Source: RECM01 sp047921215 (lineage in GTDB: Bacteria; Bacteroidota; Rhodothermia; Balneolales; Cyclonatronaceae). Taken from it: a stretch of 64,000 bases of DNA. The notes below the pieces were generated by a model. That model worked only from the letters and a program-made list of their open reading frames with translations. It searched no databases and had not been told where the DNA came from. Every line of letters begins with the position of its first letter. Positions within the stretch are counted from its first letter, which is position 1. The translations under genes were made by a program, and so were the position numbers. Below, piece by piece: positions 34,852-42,842 of the stretch. The DNA is taken from NCBI GenBank assembly GCA_047921215.1, contig JBLRWO010000001.1:62001-126000 (forward strand), written 5' to 3'.

Positions 34852-35220
34852 ATGAGCGATTCAAAAATTACCCGCAAATCATTCCTTAGAAACATCTCCG
34901 TGCTGGGAGCTACCGCATTCGGCGCTTCCACTCTTATAACCGCCTGTGGTGGCGGCGGTGATACTGAAACACAACCCGCAACGGATGCCACAACCGCCCC
35001 TGCTGACCCCTGTGGCGACACTACGGGACTAAGCGAGTCGGACCTCAACATGCGCCGCAACCTGCAGTACGTGCATGAAACGCCAAACCCCGAGCAACGC
35101 TGCAACAACTGCCAGCTCTGGATTGAGCCCGAGAACGGCGAATGTGGTGGATGCACCCTGTTCCGTGGCCCGGTTAATCCGAACGGATGGTGCAATTCAT
35201 GGGTGGAAAGGCAGTCCTGA
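34852..35220 (+). CDS. High-potential iron-sulfur protein (HiPIP)
   Basis: Periplasmic 4Fe-4S electron carrier, 122 residues from the ATG at 34852. Cluster ligands fit Cys84 and Cys87 (CNNC), Cys101 (CTLFRGPVNPNGW) and Cys114 (CNSW). Two further Cys (54 and 98, the latter in ECGGC) are unusual. The N terminus has a Tat-like segment TRKSFLRN with Arg-Lys in place of Arg-Arg, then a lipobox LITAC (Cys32), so it is probably a lipid-anchored HiPIP. In Rhodothermus marinus a membrane-bound HiPIP carries electrons from alternative complex III to caa3 oxidase; both complexes are in this window. A terminator follows. Confidence 0.92.
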   Translation: MSDSKITRKSFLRNISVLGATAFGASTLITACGGGGDTETQPATDATTAPADPCGDTTGLSESDLNMRRNLQYVHETPNPEQRCNNCQLWIEPENGECGGCTLFRGPVNPNGWCNSWVERQS

Positions 35221-35250
35221 GTTTCTGTTACTTAACCAGACCTGCATGGT

Positions 35251-35292
35251 AAACCGTGCCTGCTGTTTTTAAACAACGGGCACGGTTTTTTT
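35251..35292 (+). terminator. Intrinsic terminator after the HiPIP gene
   Basis: AAACCGTGCC (35251-35260) pairs with GGGCACGGTTT (35278-35288), with one G-bulge or slide at the base of the loop. The loop contains a second small TGTTT/AAACA stem. A T-run extends to 35292. Confidence 0.85.
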
Positions 35293-35384
35293 ATGTAAAC
35301 AAGTCACTGTTCACAGCTGTTCAAAAATGGCTGGAATAATTATGATCCGATTGTTGTGATAGCCTGTGTAATCCAATATAATCG

Positions 35385-36536
35385 TCAGTAGCGGAAAACG
35401 GCAGCAAGTGGCGATTCGTCGGGCAACTCGTCACTCTCAACGGCATAAACCGTTCCGCCTTTTTGTATGGTATGGATAGCTGCAGTATCCAGCAGATCAA
35501 CACTCTCCAGACCTGGTTTCTCATCGATATATATGGCCCCTGCTTCCGGAGCATAGTTACCCCACAAATGATCCTGAAGGTCTACAAAGAGGGTGCTGAC
35601 ACGACCACCAGCAGCTGCCTTAAGAACCTGCGGCAGTTCAGCGGTAGCCATGGAGTTGTTTTTAAGCTCATGGTACTTTTCTACAGCCTGCTTACGGGTC
35701 TGATCAAAATAGGGCTCCAGCAGTGACCAGGCTTTTTTATGAATCTCTTCAGGTCGCTGAATGTCGTGATTACCGGGCAGCCCCTCTTCAAACAGGCTGC
35801 CGTAATTACTTATATCCCTGTAAAGCGGGAGAAGGTAATCTACCCCGGCCAGGATTACCGGAATTTTCCGTGAGCCCATATAGTTGCACAGGGCATCGTC
35901 AATTTTTCTCAGATACTGTTTTATGTCGTGTGTATTGTCGTCTTCCCCCGCACCATGTCCGTGGAATACCGCCGACCGTCCTGCCTGTCGCATTGAGGTT
36001 CCCGTATGGAACTGCATTGTCTGAATGTATTCATCAATATTGAGTGCATCAGCAAGATTTTTGGGCAGATCTTCAACTTCAACTGCATGCACACTGTCGC
36101 GTGATCCACGAAGCAGGCGCACCAATTTCTGGCTCATTACCAGTATATAAAACAGCCCATCTCCGGTTAAAAGCGGCATGAGCGGCTTCAGATGGAAACG
36201 GGCAGCCGTGTTTTGAAATTCGTCAAAACGGACCGGCAGCCGGTAGTAGTTAAATGTACCGGGAGAACGAAATACCGCAAATCCGTCGCCCATGTGTTGC
36301 CAGAGCATTGTATCGTCGAGTAAATCCTTGAGGGGTTTAATCAGGGCCTCCCTTTCTCTTTCCTTAAAACCCGAATTCTCAAGGTCATCTTCTGCCCTGC
36401 TGATCAGGTTTTTAAAACGGATCGGATCCTGTTCCGTTTCCCTCCCTGTTCGGTGTGTTGGCATGTATATTGATATACACGGCTTTTCAATAGTTTCTGA
36501 CAGCTTTTTTAATTCATCAACTGAAAATACAGCCAT
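35385..36536 (-). CDS. baeRF7-type archaeo-eukaryotic release factor-like protein
   Basis: A 383-residue soluble protein of the bacterial archaeo-eukaryotic release factor family (baeRF7, PF18849). The N-terminal segment has CISIYMPTHRTGRETEQDPI, the usual opening, and the centre has the eRF1-like core around YILVMSQKLVRLLRGS and KIPVILAGVDYLLPLY. The baeRF families are proposed to act in ribosome rescue or other translation stress, but experimental function is lacking. It appears monocistronic; a small lipoprotein ORF lies upstream on the same strand. Confidence 0.85.
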   Translation of the reverse strand: MAVFSVDELKKLSETIEKPCISIYMPTHRTGRETEQDPIRFKNLISRAEDDLENSGFKEREREALIKPLKDLLDDTMLWQHMGDGFAVFRSPGTFNYYRLPVRFDEFQNTAARFHLKPLMPLLTGDGLFYILVMSQKLVRLLRGSRDSVHAVEVEDLPKNLADALNIDEYIQTMQFHTGTSMRQAGRSAVFHGHGAGEDDNTHDIKQYLRKIDDALCNYMGSRKIPVILAGVDYLLPLYRDISNYGSLFEEGLPGNHDIQRPEEIHKKAWSLLEPYFDQTRKQAVEKYHELKNNSMATAELPQVLKAAAGGRVSTLFVDLQDHLWGNYAPEAGAIYIDEKPGLESVDLLDTAAIHTIQKGGTVYAVESDELPDESPLAAVFRY

Positions 36537-36602
36537 AAGTACCTCTCTTTTTTTAAATCCCTGAATATTTCAAAGAGCCTTTCCGGCCTCAAAGCCGGAC
36601 AA

Positions 36603-36872
36603 TCACTTGCTGCTATCAATATAACCGGATGAGGTGTAAATATCATCTCTCAACCCCCAATACCGGTTACCTGTGTGATCTTCTGCCCTGAAAAGTACAT
36701 CTCTTTTCATCACCGGAATGCTGCGTCCTGCTGGCACCTGGAAGACTATGAACAGCTGAAGCCGGACATCCAGCTTGTTCATCACATCTGGGGTTGTCTG
36801 TTTTTGTCCTGTACACGCTGATAACGACAGCAACAAAAAAATAAGGTGTACATCAGTCCGGGTAATTTTCAA
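36603..36872 (-). CDS. Small putative lipoprotein
   Basis: An 89-residue reading frame beginning MKITRTDVHLIFLLLSLSAC, i.e. a short basic start, hydrophobic stretch and a good lipobox (LSAC, Cys20). The mature part is about 70 residues with no recognised domain. It lies 66 bp upstream of the baeRF7 start on the same strand. The lipobox is the only support, so a chance ORF is possible. Confidence 0.45.
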   Translation of the reverse strand: MKITRTDVHLIFLLLSLSACTGQKQTTPDVMNKLDVRLQLFIVFQVPAGRSIPVMKRDVLFRAEDHTGNRYWGLRDDIYTSSGYIDSSK

Positions 36873-37253
36873 TTCAGCAGATATCTGATTAATGACGTGC
36901 TATAATTATAAAAGATACGCTATAATTAACAGAAACCGGGAAATACTGTTCCCACTGCTTTCATGCTCTTTCCGGCATTAAGGTATAATATCGTTTTTTG
37001 GATGTAATCCAGTTACTGTAAATTTATTGCAATTACCGCGTAAAAATAAATTATTAGAGCCCGAAACGGAAAAACAGGATATTCCTTCATACTGTTCCGG
37101 GTTAACCTTTCTGACCCGGGTCGATTACAGGCCTTTACCATTCCTGCAGAAGCTGAAACCGGTATTTCATAAGTAGGCATAAATGAATACATTTACTCAA
37201 TCCAAAAAAAAGCAGCAATTGCCCGCAAAATAGCAGTAAAGACAGTAAAAATT
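36873..37253. other. A+T-rich divergent intergenic region upstream of the cysteine desulfurase gene
   Basis: About 380 bp, much richer in A+T than neighbouring genes, with no plausible ORF. It contains two copies of GCTATAATTA exactly 20 bp apart (36899-36908 and 36919-36928), which may be binding sites near a promoter for either side. I see no RNA gene in it. Confidence 0.55.
36899..36928. repeat. Direct repeat of a 10-mer with 20-bp period
   Basis: GCTATAATTA occurs at 36899-36908 and again at 36919-36928. The 20-bp spacing is close to two helical turns, as for paired regulator sites. It lies just upstream of the small lipoprotein gene (minus strand) and about 330 bp before the cysteine desulfurase gene. 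Confidence 0.5.
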
Positions 37254-38417
37254 ATGCCTACAGTCTATCTTGACAATGCAGCTACGACCCGTCTCGATGA
37301 ACGGGTTCTGGAAGCTATGCTCCCTTTTCTGAAGGATGAATACGGGAATGCCTCATCCATACACCATGCAGGCCGCATGGCTACAGTGGCTGTTGAAGAG
37401 GCCCGGGAGAAAATCGCGGCATTCATCAATGCCAGGCCCTCCGAAATCATCTTCACCAGCGGTGGCACGGAAAGTAACAACAGTGCCATAAAAGGGGTAC
37501 TCGGGGCAACTCCAAAACGTCACATAATCACCTCCCGTGTTGAACATCATGCAGTGCTCCACCCGGTACAGAATGCCCGTAAGGAAGGAGTAAATGCGAC
37601 TTTTCTGGATGTGAAACCGACCGGACATGTTTCTGTTGAACAGGTTCGTGAAGCGATCACCGACGATACAGCCCTTGTAACGTTGATGCATGTCAATAAC
37701 GAGATAGCAGCCATCAATCCGGTAAAGGAAATTGGCAGATTGTGTGCTGAAAATGGCATTCCGTTTCACACCGATACAGTTCAGAGCATCGGTAAAATTC
37801 CCGTTGATGTAGTTGATATGAATATCGATTTTCTCTCGATAAGTGGTCATAAAATACATGGCCCCAAAGGAATAGGGGCACTTTTTATAAAATCGGGAAG
37901 CCGCTGGAAACCATGGATGGAGGGTGGTTCACAGGAGCGGCGCCGGCGCGGTGGCACACTCAATGTGGCCGGCATTACAGGACTTGGAAAAGCCGTTGAG
38001 ATCGCCTCGGCCGAGATGGAGAAGAACAACCGGCATCTCAAAGACCTGAAAACCCGGCTGGTTTCCGGACTGCGAAACACATTCCCCGATCTGATCGCTT
38101 TCAACGGCGACGTCGAAAACGGGGCCAGTCATATAGTGAATTGCTCATTCAGGCTCGACGACCAGAAAGCACTCGACGGGGAGATGCTGCTGCTGAATCT
38201 CGACATCGAGGGGATCTGTGTTTCGAACGGCTCGGCATGTACATCCGGGGCCGTTGAAGCCTCCCATGTACTCACTGCCCTCGGCATGGTAACCCCGACC
38301 GCTAAAAGCAGCCTCCGGTTCAGTCTCAGTAAATTCAATACGGCAGAGGAAATCGACTATACCCTTGAAAAAATCGGTACCATCGTTCAAAGAATGCTGC
38401 AAACTGCCGATGCCTAG
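37254..38417 (+). CDS. Cysteine desulfurase (NifS/IscS family)
   Basis: PLP enzyme that takes sulfur from cysteine to make a persulfide for Fe-S clusters and thiolated tRNA. The 387-residue protein has YLDNAATTRLDERVLEAM at the start, the PLP lysine Lys200 in ISGHKIHGPKGIGALFI and the catalytic Cys329 in SNGSACTSGAVEASHVL. This active-site loop is the class I (IscS/NifS) type. No iscU, iscR or mnmA is adjacent, so the recipient of the sulfur is not shown. A broken LOG-family gene follows. Confidence 0.94.
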   Translation: MPTVYLDNAATTRLDERVLEAMLPFLKDEYGNASSIHHAGRMATVAVEEAREKIAAFINARPSEIIFTSGGTESNNSAIKGVLGATPKRHIITSRVEHHAVLHPVQNARKEGVNATFLDVKPTGHVSVEQVREAITDDTALVTLMHVNNEIAAINPVKEIGRLCAENGIPFHTDTVQSIGKIPVDVVDMNIDFLSISGHKIHGPKGIGALFIKSGSRWKPWMEGGSQERRRRGGTLNVAGITGLGKAVEIASAEMEKNNRHLKDLKTRLVSGLRNTFPDLIAFNGDVENGASHIVNCSFRLDDQKALDGEMLLLNLDIEGICVSNGSACTSGAVEASHVLTALGMVTPTAKSSLRFSLSKFNTAEEIDYTLEKIGTIVQRMLQTADA

Positions 38418-38462
38418 ACAAGACGCATCAAATTATATCGATCGATGACCTCCGCATTGCAA

Positions 38463-38802
38463 ATGAGGCTTGCCGTATTCTTTGGTTCGGGCATCGGCAA
38501 TAAGATGGCTTAACGTGATACAGCTTGCTGACGGATTTGCCGCCCTTCCCGGCGGATTCGGAACCTACGATGAACTGTTCGAAATCATCACCTGGTCTCA
38601 GCTCGGCTATCACAACAAACCCGTTTACATTCTCAATACTGCCGGATATTTCGACCCGCTGATCTCCGTGATTACCAGGGGAGTCGACGACGGCTTCATA
38701 AAAGAGGGTTATTTATCCCTTTTTTCGATTTTTCAGGAACCGGAGCCCATGCTGGATGTGTTCAGAAGCCATATAAGCGGAAATGCCGCTCAGCCCTCAT
38801 AG
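38463..38802 (+). pseudogene. Decayed LOG-family (TIGR00730, lysine-decarboxylase-like) gene
   Basis: Remnant of a Rossmann-fold LOG-type nucleotide phosphoribohydrolase gene. The ATG at 38463 begins a LOG-like N terminus (MRLAVFFGSGIGN) that stops after 16 codons at TAA 38511. In the +1 frame the C-terminal half continues from about 38515 with LADGFAALPGGFGTYDELFE and KPVYILNTAGYFDPL to a stop at 38802. About 70 codons that normally lie between these parts, including the GGGxxGLMG region, are missing, and the two halves are out of frame. The PGGxGTxxE motif alone is retained. A shortened product from an internal GTG or TTG cannot be excluded but would lack half the active site. Confidence 0.85.
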
Positions 38803-38820
38803 GTATTATCATCTAAACCC

Positions 38821-39240
38821 ATGCAGCTTAACCGCTGTTTTCTTGCAATCCTATTAATCATGATTTCTGTTAACCAGGAACCTGTTTCCAAAGCAGCAGC
38901 AGGCGGAGTACACGACAACCCTCTTGAACCTTGCCCCGATACACCCAACTGCCATATTGAAGAAATCGTCACTACAGATAACCCTGCAGTGCTTTTCGAC
39001 AGACTGGTTGAATCTCTGAATGAGACCGGAGCAGAATCGGTATCGCCGGAACCCGGTGAGCTATTCATATCTGCAGTGTACAAGATCCCTTTGTTCGGCT
39101 TCCGTGACGATGTTACAGCCCGAATCGTTCCGGCCGGTAACGGGGAAACGCTGCTGTTCATCAGAAGTGCAAGCCGGGTGGGCCACAGCGATTTTGGCGT
39201 AAACCGCAGAAGAGTACAGAGAATACTGAAAAAACTGTAG
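38821..39240 (+). CDS. DUF1499 domain protein, exported
   Basis: A 139-residue protein with an N-terminal hydrophobic export segment (CFLAILLIMISVN) and the DUF1499 domain: PCPDTPNCHIEE near residue 39 and the C-terminal RSASRVGHSDFGVNRRRVQR. The function of DUF1499 is unknown. It lies 18 bp after the broken LOG gene and converges on the acyl-CoA synthetase gene with 12 bp between stops. Confidence 0.88.
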   Translation: MQLNRCFLAILLIMISVNQEPVSKAAAGGVHDNPLEPCPDTPNCHIEEIVTTDNPAVLFDRLVESLNETGAESVSPEPGELFISAVYKIPLFGFRDDVTARIVPAGNGETLLFIRSASRVGHSDFGVNRRRVQRILKKL

Positions 39241-39252
39241 CAGCCTCAGCGC

Positions 39253-41142
39253 TTATGCCTCTGTACCGGCCTCCTTATAGATACTGCTGATAAGCTCTTT
39301 ATACCGGTCTTCGATGATCCGGCGTTTTACCTTAAGTGTGGGTGTAAGCTCGCCCGACTCAACAGTAAAAGGTTCAGTTAACAGCCGGAACTGGCGCACT
39401 TTTTCATGTGAAGCAAGATTTTTATTCAGTCCTTTGAGCTCCTTGTCGAAAAGTTTAATAATGTCGGGGTGTACAAGTAACTCGGATGGCTCGGTAAAGC
39501 TGATTTGATTCTGGCTCGCGTACGATTTCAGCATATCAAAATCCGGCACGATTAGCGCGGCCATGTAGGCCTGATGTTCACCCAGTATCACGCACTGATC
39601 CACATACATACTGCTTTTCAGTGAATCCTCTAAAGGACCGGGGTAGATATTTTTACCACCGGCATTTACGATCATATGCTTCAGCCTGTCGGTAATCTGC
39701 AGGTACCCGTCAACAAAACGGCCGATATCGCCGGTATGAAACCAGCCGTTATCATCGATAACTTCTCTGGTTGCCTCCTCTTTGCGCCAGTAACCCTTCA
39801 TTACGTTCGGGCCTTTACAGAGTATTTCACCGGATTCGGTCGTCAGGCTGCTCGGGTAATCGTCTCCGGAAAGTTCACCGATAATATTGTTGTTCTCAAG
39901 GCTCTGAATGGCAACGGTTACACCGGGAATAACGTGGCCTACCGTACCGTATCTTTCACGACCGAAAGGATTCACCGTAATAACGGGAGTCGTTTCTGTT
40001 AATCCATAACCCTCGGTGATCTTGAGTCCGGCCGATTCGAAAAAAGTACCGATCTCGGCCGGCAACGCGGCTCCACCCGATACAAACAGCTTGACCCTTC
40101 CACCTGTTCTCTGCTTCAGCTTATCGAAAACCAGTTTATCGGCAAGAACCTTTTGCAGGCTTACCAGTCCCCGTTTACCCGCGGCATGCTTCCTGCCCAC
40201 GCTTATGGCCCAACTGAAAATTTTCTTCTTCGTATCGTTGCCCTCTTCAACACTTTTCAGAATCAGGTTATAGATCTTTTCAAACAGGCGGGGCACAGAT
40301 ACCACAACGGTCGGTTTGGCCTCCACCAGGTTTTTCGATACCGTATCCACACTTTCCGCGTAATAAATTTCGGCACCGGCGGCAAGCATGGCATAATACC
40401 CGCCAATACGTTCAAAAGAGTGGCACAAAGGCAAAAACGAGAGCGTCCGGTCCTGATCGCCGATATTCAGTACCTGATGGGCCGCTTTGACGTTACTGAC
40501 GATGTTACTGTGGGTGAGCATCACCCCTTTGGGTTCACCCGTTGTTCCGGAAGTGTAGATGAGGGTGGCCAGGTCTTCTTTCACTACGCGCATCGATTCG
40601 GCTGCTATCTTTTTCTCATATTTCCCGAGCAGACCCTTGCCTTTTTCTATGACATCACGAAACAGAACCACGTAGTCATTATCCAACAGACTCGATACCC
40701 TGGGCTCGTCGAATGCGATTACCTGCCGGATGTCGGGACAGTTGGGTTTTGCCTCAACTGCTTTTTTTAACTGAATGCCGGTTGAAACCAGAAACAATTT
40801 TGAGCCTGAGTCCCGAAGAATATATTCACACTGATTAACGGGCAATGTGGAATACAGCGACACGTTAACCGCGCCGATCAGCTGTGCGGCGATATCCATC
40901 AACGCCCATTCATAGCGGTTTTCACTCAGAATTGCGATACGGTCTCCCTTGCCGATACCCAGGTCAAGATAGTAGGCAGCCAGGCTGAACACATCTTCTG
41001 TGAACTTGTCCCAGTCGATTGTTTCGTAAGGCATGGAAGATTCCGGTTTAAAGGCAAATGCGGTCTTACCGGTCAGCTTGTATTTTTCTGTCAGGTTCAG
41101 AAACAGCTCGGTAATCGTATCAAAGTCTACTTGTACGGGCAT
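39253..41142 (-). CDS. Long-chain acyl-CoA synthetase (AMP-forming)
   Basis: Activates fatty acids to acyl-CoA through an acyl-adenylate, 629 residues. The AMP-binding P-loop is TLIYTSGTTGEPKGVMLTH. Later motifs are EGYGLTETTPVITVNP, GWFHTGDIGRF and the hinge and lid region DRLKHMIVNAGGKNIYPGPLE. The large size and the N-terminal region match the plant/eukaryote-like long-chain clade common in Bacteroidota. It is apparently monocistronic and divergent from the Fur-family gene. Confidence 0.93.
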   Translation of the reverse strand: MPVQVDFDTITELFLNLTEKYKLTGKTAFAFKPESSMPYETIDWDKFTEDVFSLAAYYLDLGIGKGDRIAILSENRYEWALMDIAAQLIGAVNVSLYSTLPVNQCEYILRDSGSKLFLVSTGIQLKKAVEAKPNCPDIRQVIAFDEPRVSSLLDNDYVVLFRDVIEKGKGLLGKYEKKIAAESMRVVKEDLATLIYTSGTTGEPKGVMLTHSNIVSNVKAAHQVLNIGDQDRTLSFLPLCHSFERIGGYYAMLAAGAEIYYAESVDTVSKNLVEAKPTVVVSVPRLFEKIYNLILKSVEEGNDTKKKIFSWAISVGRKHAAGKRGLVSLQKVLADKLVFDKLKQRTGGRVKLFVSGGAALPAEIGTFFESAGLKITEGYGLTETTPVITVNPFGRERYGTVGHVIPGVTVAIQSLENNNIIGELSGDDYPSSLTTESGEILCKGPNVMKGYWRKEEATREVIDDNGWFHTGDIGRFVDGYLQITDRLKHMIVNAGGKNIYPGPLEDSLKSSMYVDQCVILGEHQAYMAALIVPDFDMLKSYASQNQISFTEPSELLVHPDIIKLFDKELKGLNKNLASHEKVRQFRLLTEPFTVESGELTPTLKVKRRIIEDRYKELISSIYKEAGTEA

Positions 41143-41335
41143 GAGATGTGGATTAATTTCTTTATATCAGATTTGATTAATATACGAAAGTTGATGAAAT
41201 GTGATTACATAAGCGTATTTACAGCTCTTACCTGATTAGTTGATGCGCAACACCCAGCCGGCCCGGTTTTTGGTCAATAAATCGGTGAAAAAATGAAATC
41301 AGAGGTTTGTCTTATCCGTTTCATATCCGAATTTC

Positions 41336-41360
41336 GTATATTTAAGCAGTCTAAATATAC
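41336..41360. promoter_or_regulatory. Perfect inverted repeat at the Fur-family gene, probable operator
   Basis: GTATATTTA (41336-41344) and TAAATATAC (41352-41360) are exact reverse complements separated by 7 bp, ending 5 bp before the start codon of the Fur-family gene. Length, symmetry and A+T content fit a Fur/PerR-type dimer site, so self-regulation is likely. The site would overlap the ribosome binding region. Confidence 0.6.
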
Positions 41361-41365
41361 TCTAC

Positions 41366-41854
41366 ATGGCAACACCAGCACAAGAAGATACCATCCAGGA
41401 AGTCAAAGAGATCTTCCGCAATTACCTCAAGAAACACAGTCACCGGCAAACACCTGAACGCTTCATGGTGCTTGAGGAAATATACCGTACCGACGGACAC
41501 TTTGATGCCGATGATATGTATTTCCGGATGAAGAATACCGGTTACAGGGTATCAAGAGCTACCGTTTACAATACGCTCGACCTTCTTGTGGAGTGCAATC
41601 TGGTACAGCGTCACCAGTTCCGTCAGAATCAGTCCTATTACGAACGGGCCTATGCTTACCGCCAGCACGACCATATTATATGTGACACTTGCGGAGCCGT
41701 ACTCGAGTTTTGCGATCCGAGGATCCGGGAAATACAGACCATGATGGAAAAAATTCACGATTTTAACATCACGGGTCATTCCCTTCATTTTTACGGGTCC
41801 TGCCACGATCCCGAAACCTGTAACCGGAAGCCTGATCTCAAGAAAAAGGAATAG
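41366..41854 (+). CDS. Fur family transcriptional regulator
   Basis: Metal-responsive repressor, 162 residues. The winged helix (about residues 20-85) has RQTPERFMVLEEIY and the recognition helix RVSRATVYNTLDLL. The dimerisation domain carries HDHIICDTCG (His101, Asp102, His103, Cys106, Cys109) and a C-terminal CHDPETC pair (Cys146, Cys152), giving a full four-Cys structural zinc site. Whether it is Fur, Zur or PerR cannot be decided from sequence. A perfect 9-bp inverted repeat lies just before the start. It converges on ftsX. Confidence 0.93.
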   Translation: MATPAQEDTIQEVKEIFRNYLKKHSHRQTPERFMVLEEIYRTDGHFDADDMYFRMKNTGYRVSRATVYNTLDLLVECNLVQRHQFRQNQSYYERAYAYRQHDHIICDTCGAVLEFCDPRIREIQTMMEKIHDFNITGHSLHFYGSCHDPETCNRKPDLKKKE

Positions 41855-41863
41855 GCCGGCCTG

Positions 41864-42760
41864 TTATTCGTTCGTTGCGATCGATGTTTCCCTGATAAAC
41901 TTTTTTGCGGCCCAGCGGCTCCCGAAAAGCCCCATCAGAAGTGCCAGAAGCATCATAGCTCCGATCAGGTAGTACCATTCGCCAAGGGGCCACCTGAAAA
42001 CCATCACGTCGGCATCCGGTATCAGTTTTGGAAGGATGTAACGGAATACCAGGTCGAGGACTCCTGACGCCAGCAGTCCGGCAATGAAACCCTGCAGCAG
42101 CCCCTCAACCAGAAAAGGCCTTCTGATGAATGCGTTGGTAGCACCCACCAGCTTCATCGCCCTTATCAGCTTCTTTTTGGCATAGATCGTAAGCCGTATG
42201 GTATTGAATACCAAAATGATGGCCGTTAATAATATAAATGCACCCAGCCCGGCGCCGATCAGCATTACCAGCCTGAACCTCGACTGAAGCATCTGATACT
42301 GCAGCCTGTTGAAGATGACCTCATCAACATCCCGGTGTTCACGTATCTGTTCAACCATGGCAACTATGGCATCGAGTTCAGCGTCACTCCTGATAGAGAT
42401 ACGGTAGGATGCGGGCAGAAAACCAAGGTCAGCCATTGATGAACCTTCCACACCAAAATCACGCATAAACACGGCCGCTGCACTGTCTTTACTTATATAG
42501 TTGACCTGATCCACTACAGGCTCCGCTTCCAGCATCTCGCGCACAGCCAGCCGGCGGTTATAATCCACATCGTGGATGTAAACTTCTACATCGACCTGGG
42601 AGCGGAGGTACTCGGCAATTTCGTAGGTATTATATCCGAACCTTGCCAGCAGTCCGAGCAGTAACACCGCCAGCATCAGTGAAATAATCGACGTGATGAA
42701 GGAAAATTTAGCCCTTTTGTAACCTGCAAAGCCCTCTTTTATGATATAGCCCAAACTCAT
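41864..42760 (-). CDS. ftsX: Cell division protein FtsX
   Basis: Membrane part of the FtsEX complex that controls cell-wall hydrolases at the septum. The 298-residue protein shows the FtsX pattern: first helix (ITSIISLMLAVLLLGLLARF), an extracytoplasmic domain (residues about 45-165, with VDVEVYIHDVDYNRRLAV), then three helices with LIRAMKLVGATNAFIRRPFL in the loop after the second. FtsE is not in the window. It is the last gene of the run cinA, barrel protein, ftsX on the minus strand, 82 bp after the barrel gene. Confidence 0.92.
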   Translation of the reverse strand: MSLGYIIKEGFAGYKRAKFSFITSIISLMLAVLLLGLLARFGYNTYEIAEYLRSQVDVEVYIHDVDYNRRLAVREMLEAEPVVDQVNYISKDSAAAVFMRDFGVEGSSMADLGFLPASYRISIRSDAELDAIVAMVEQIREHRDVDEVIFNRLQYQMLQSRFRLVMLIGAGLGAFILLTAIILVFNTIRLTIYAKKKLIRAMKLVGATNAFIRRPFLVEGLLQGFIAGLLASGVLDLVFRYILPKLIPDADVMVFRWPLGEWYYLIGAMMLLALLMGLFGSRWAAKKFIRETSIATNE

Positions 42761-42842
42761 CTGATCCTGTTCCTTATTTATGCGTATTTAGGTCGAAACG
42801 GCCTAATTTAGTTCAATCCATTCCATTTTTCATAAAAAACTG

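Noticed and set aside
36873..37253. tRNA or small RNA gene in the A+T-rich spacer
   Set aside because: No cloverleaf, T-loop sequence or stable stem was seen by eye.
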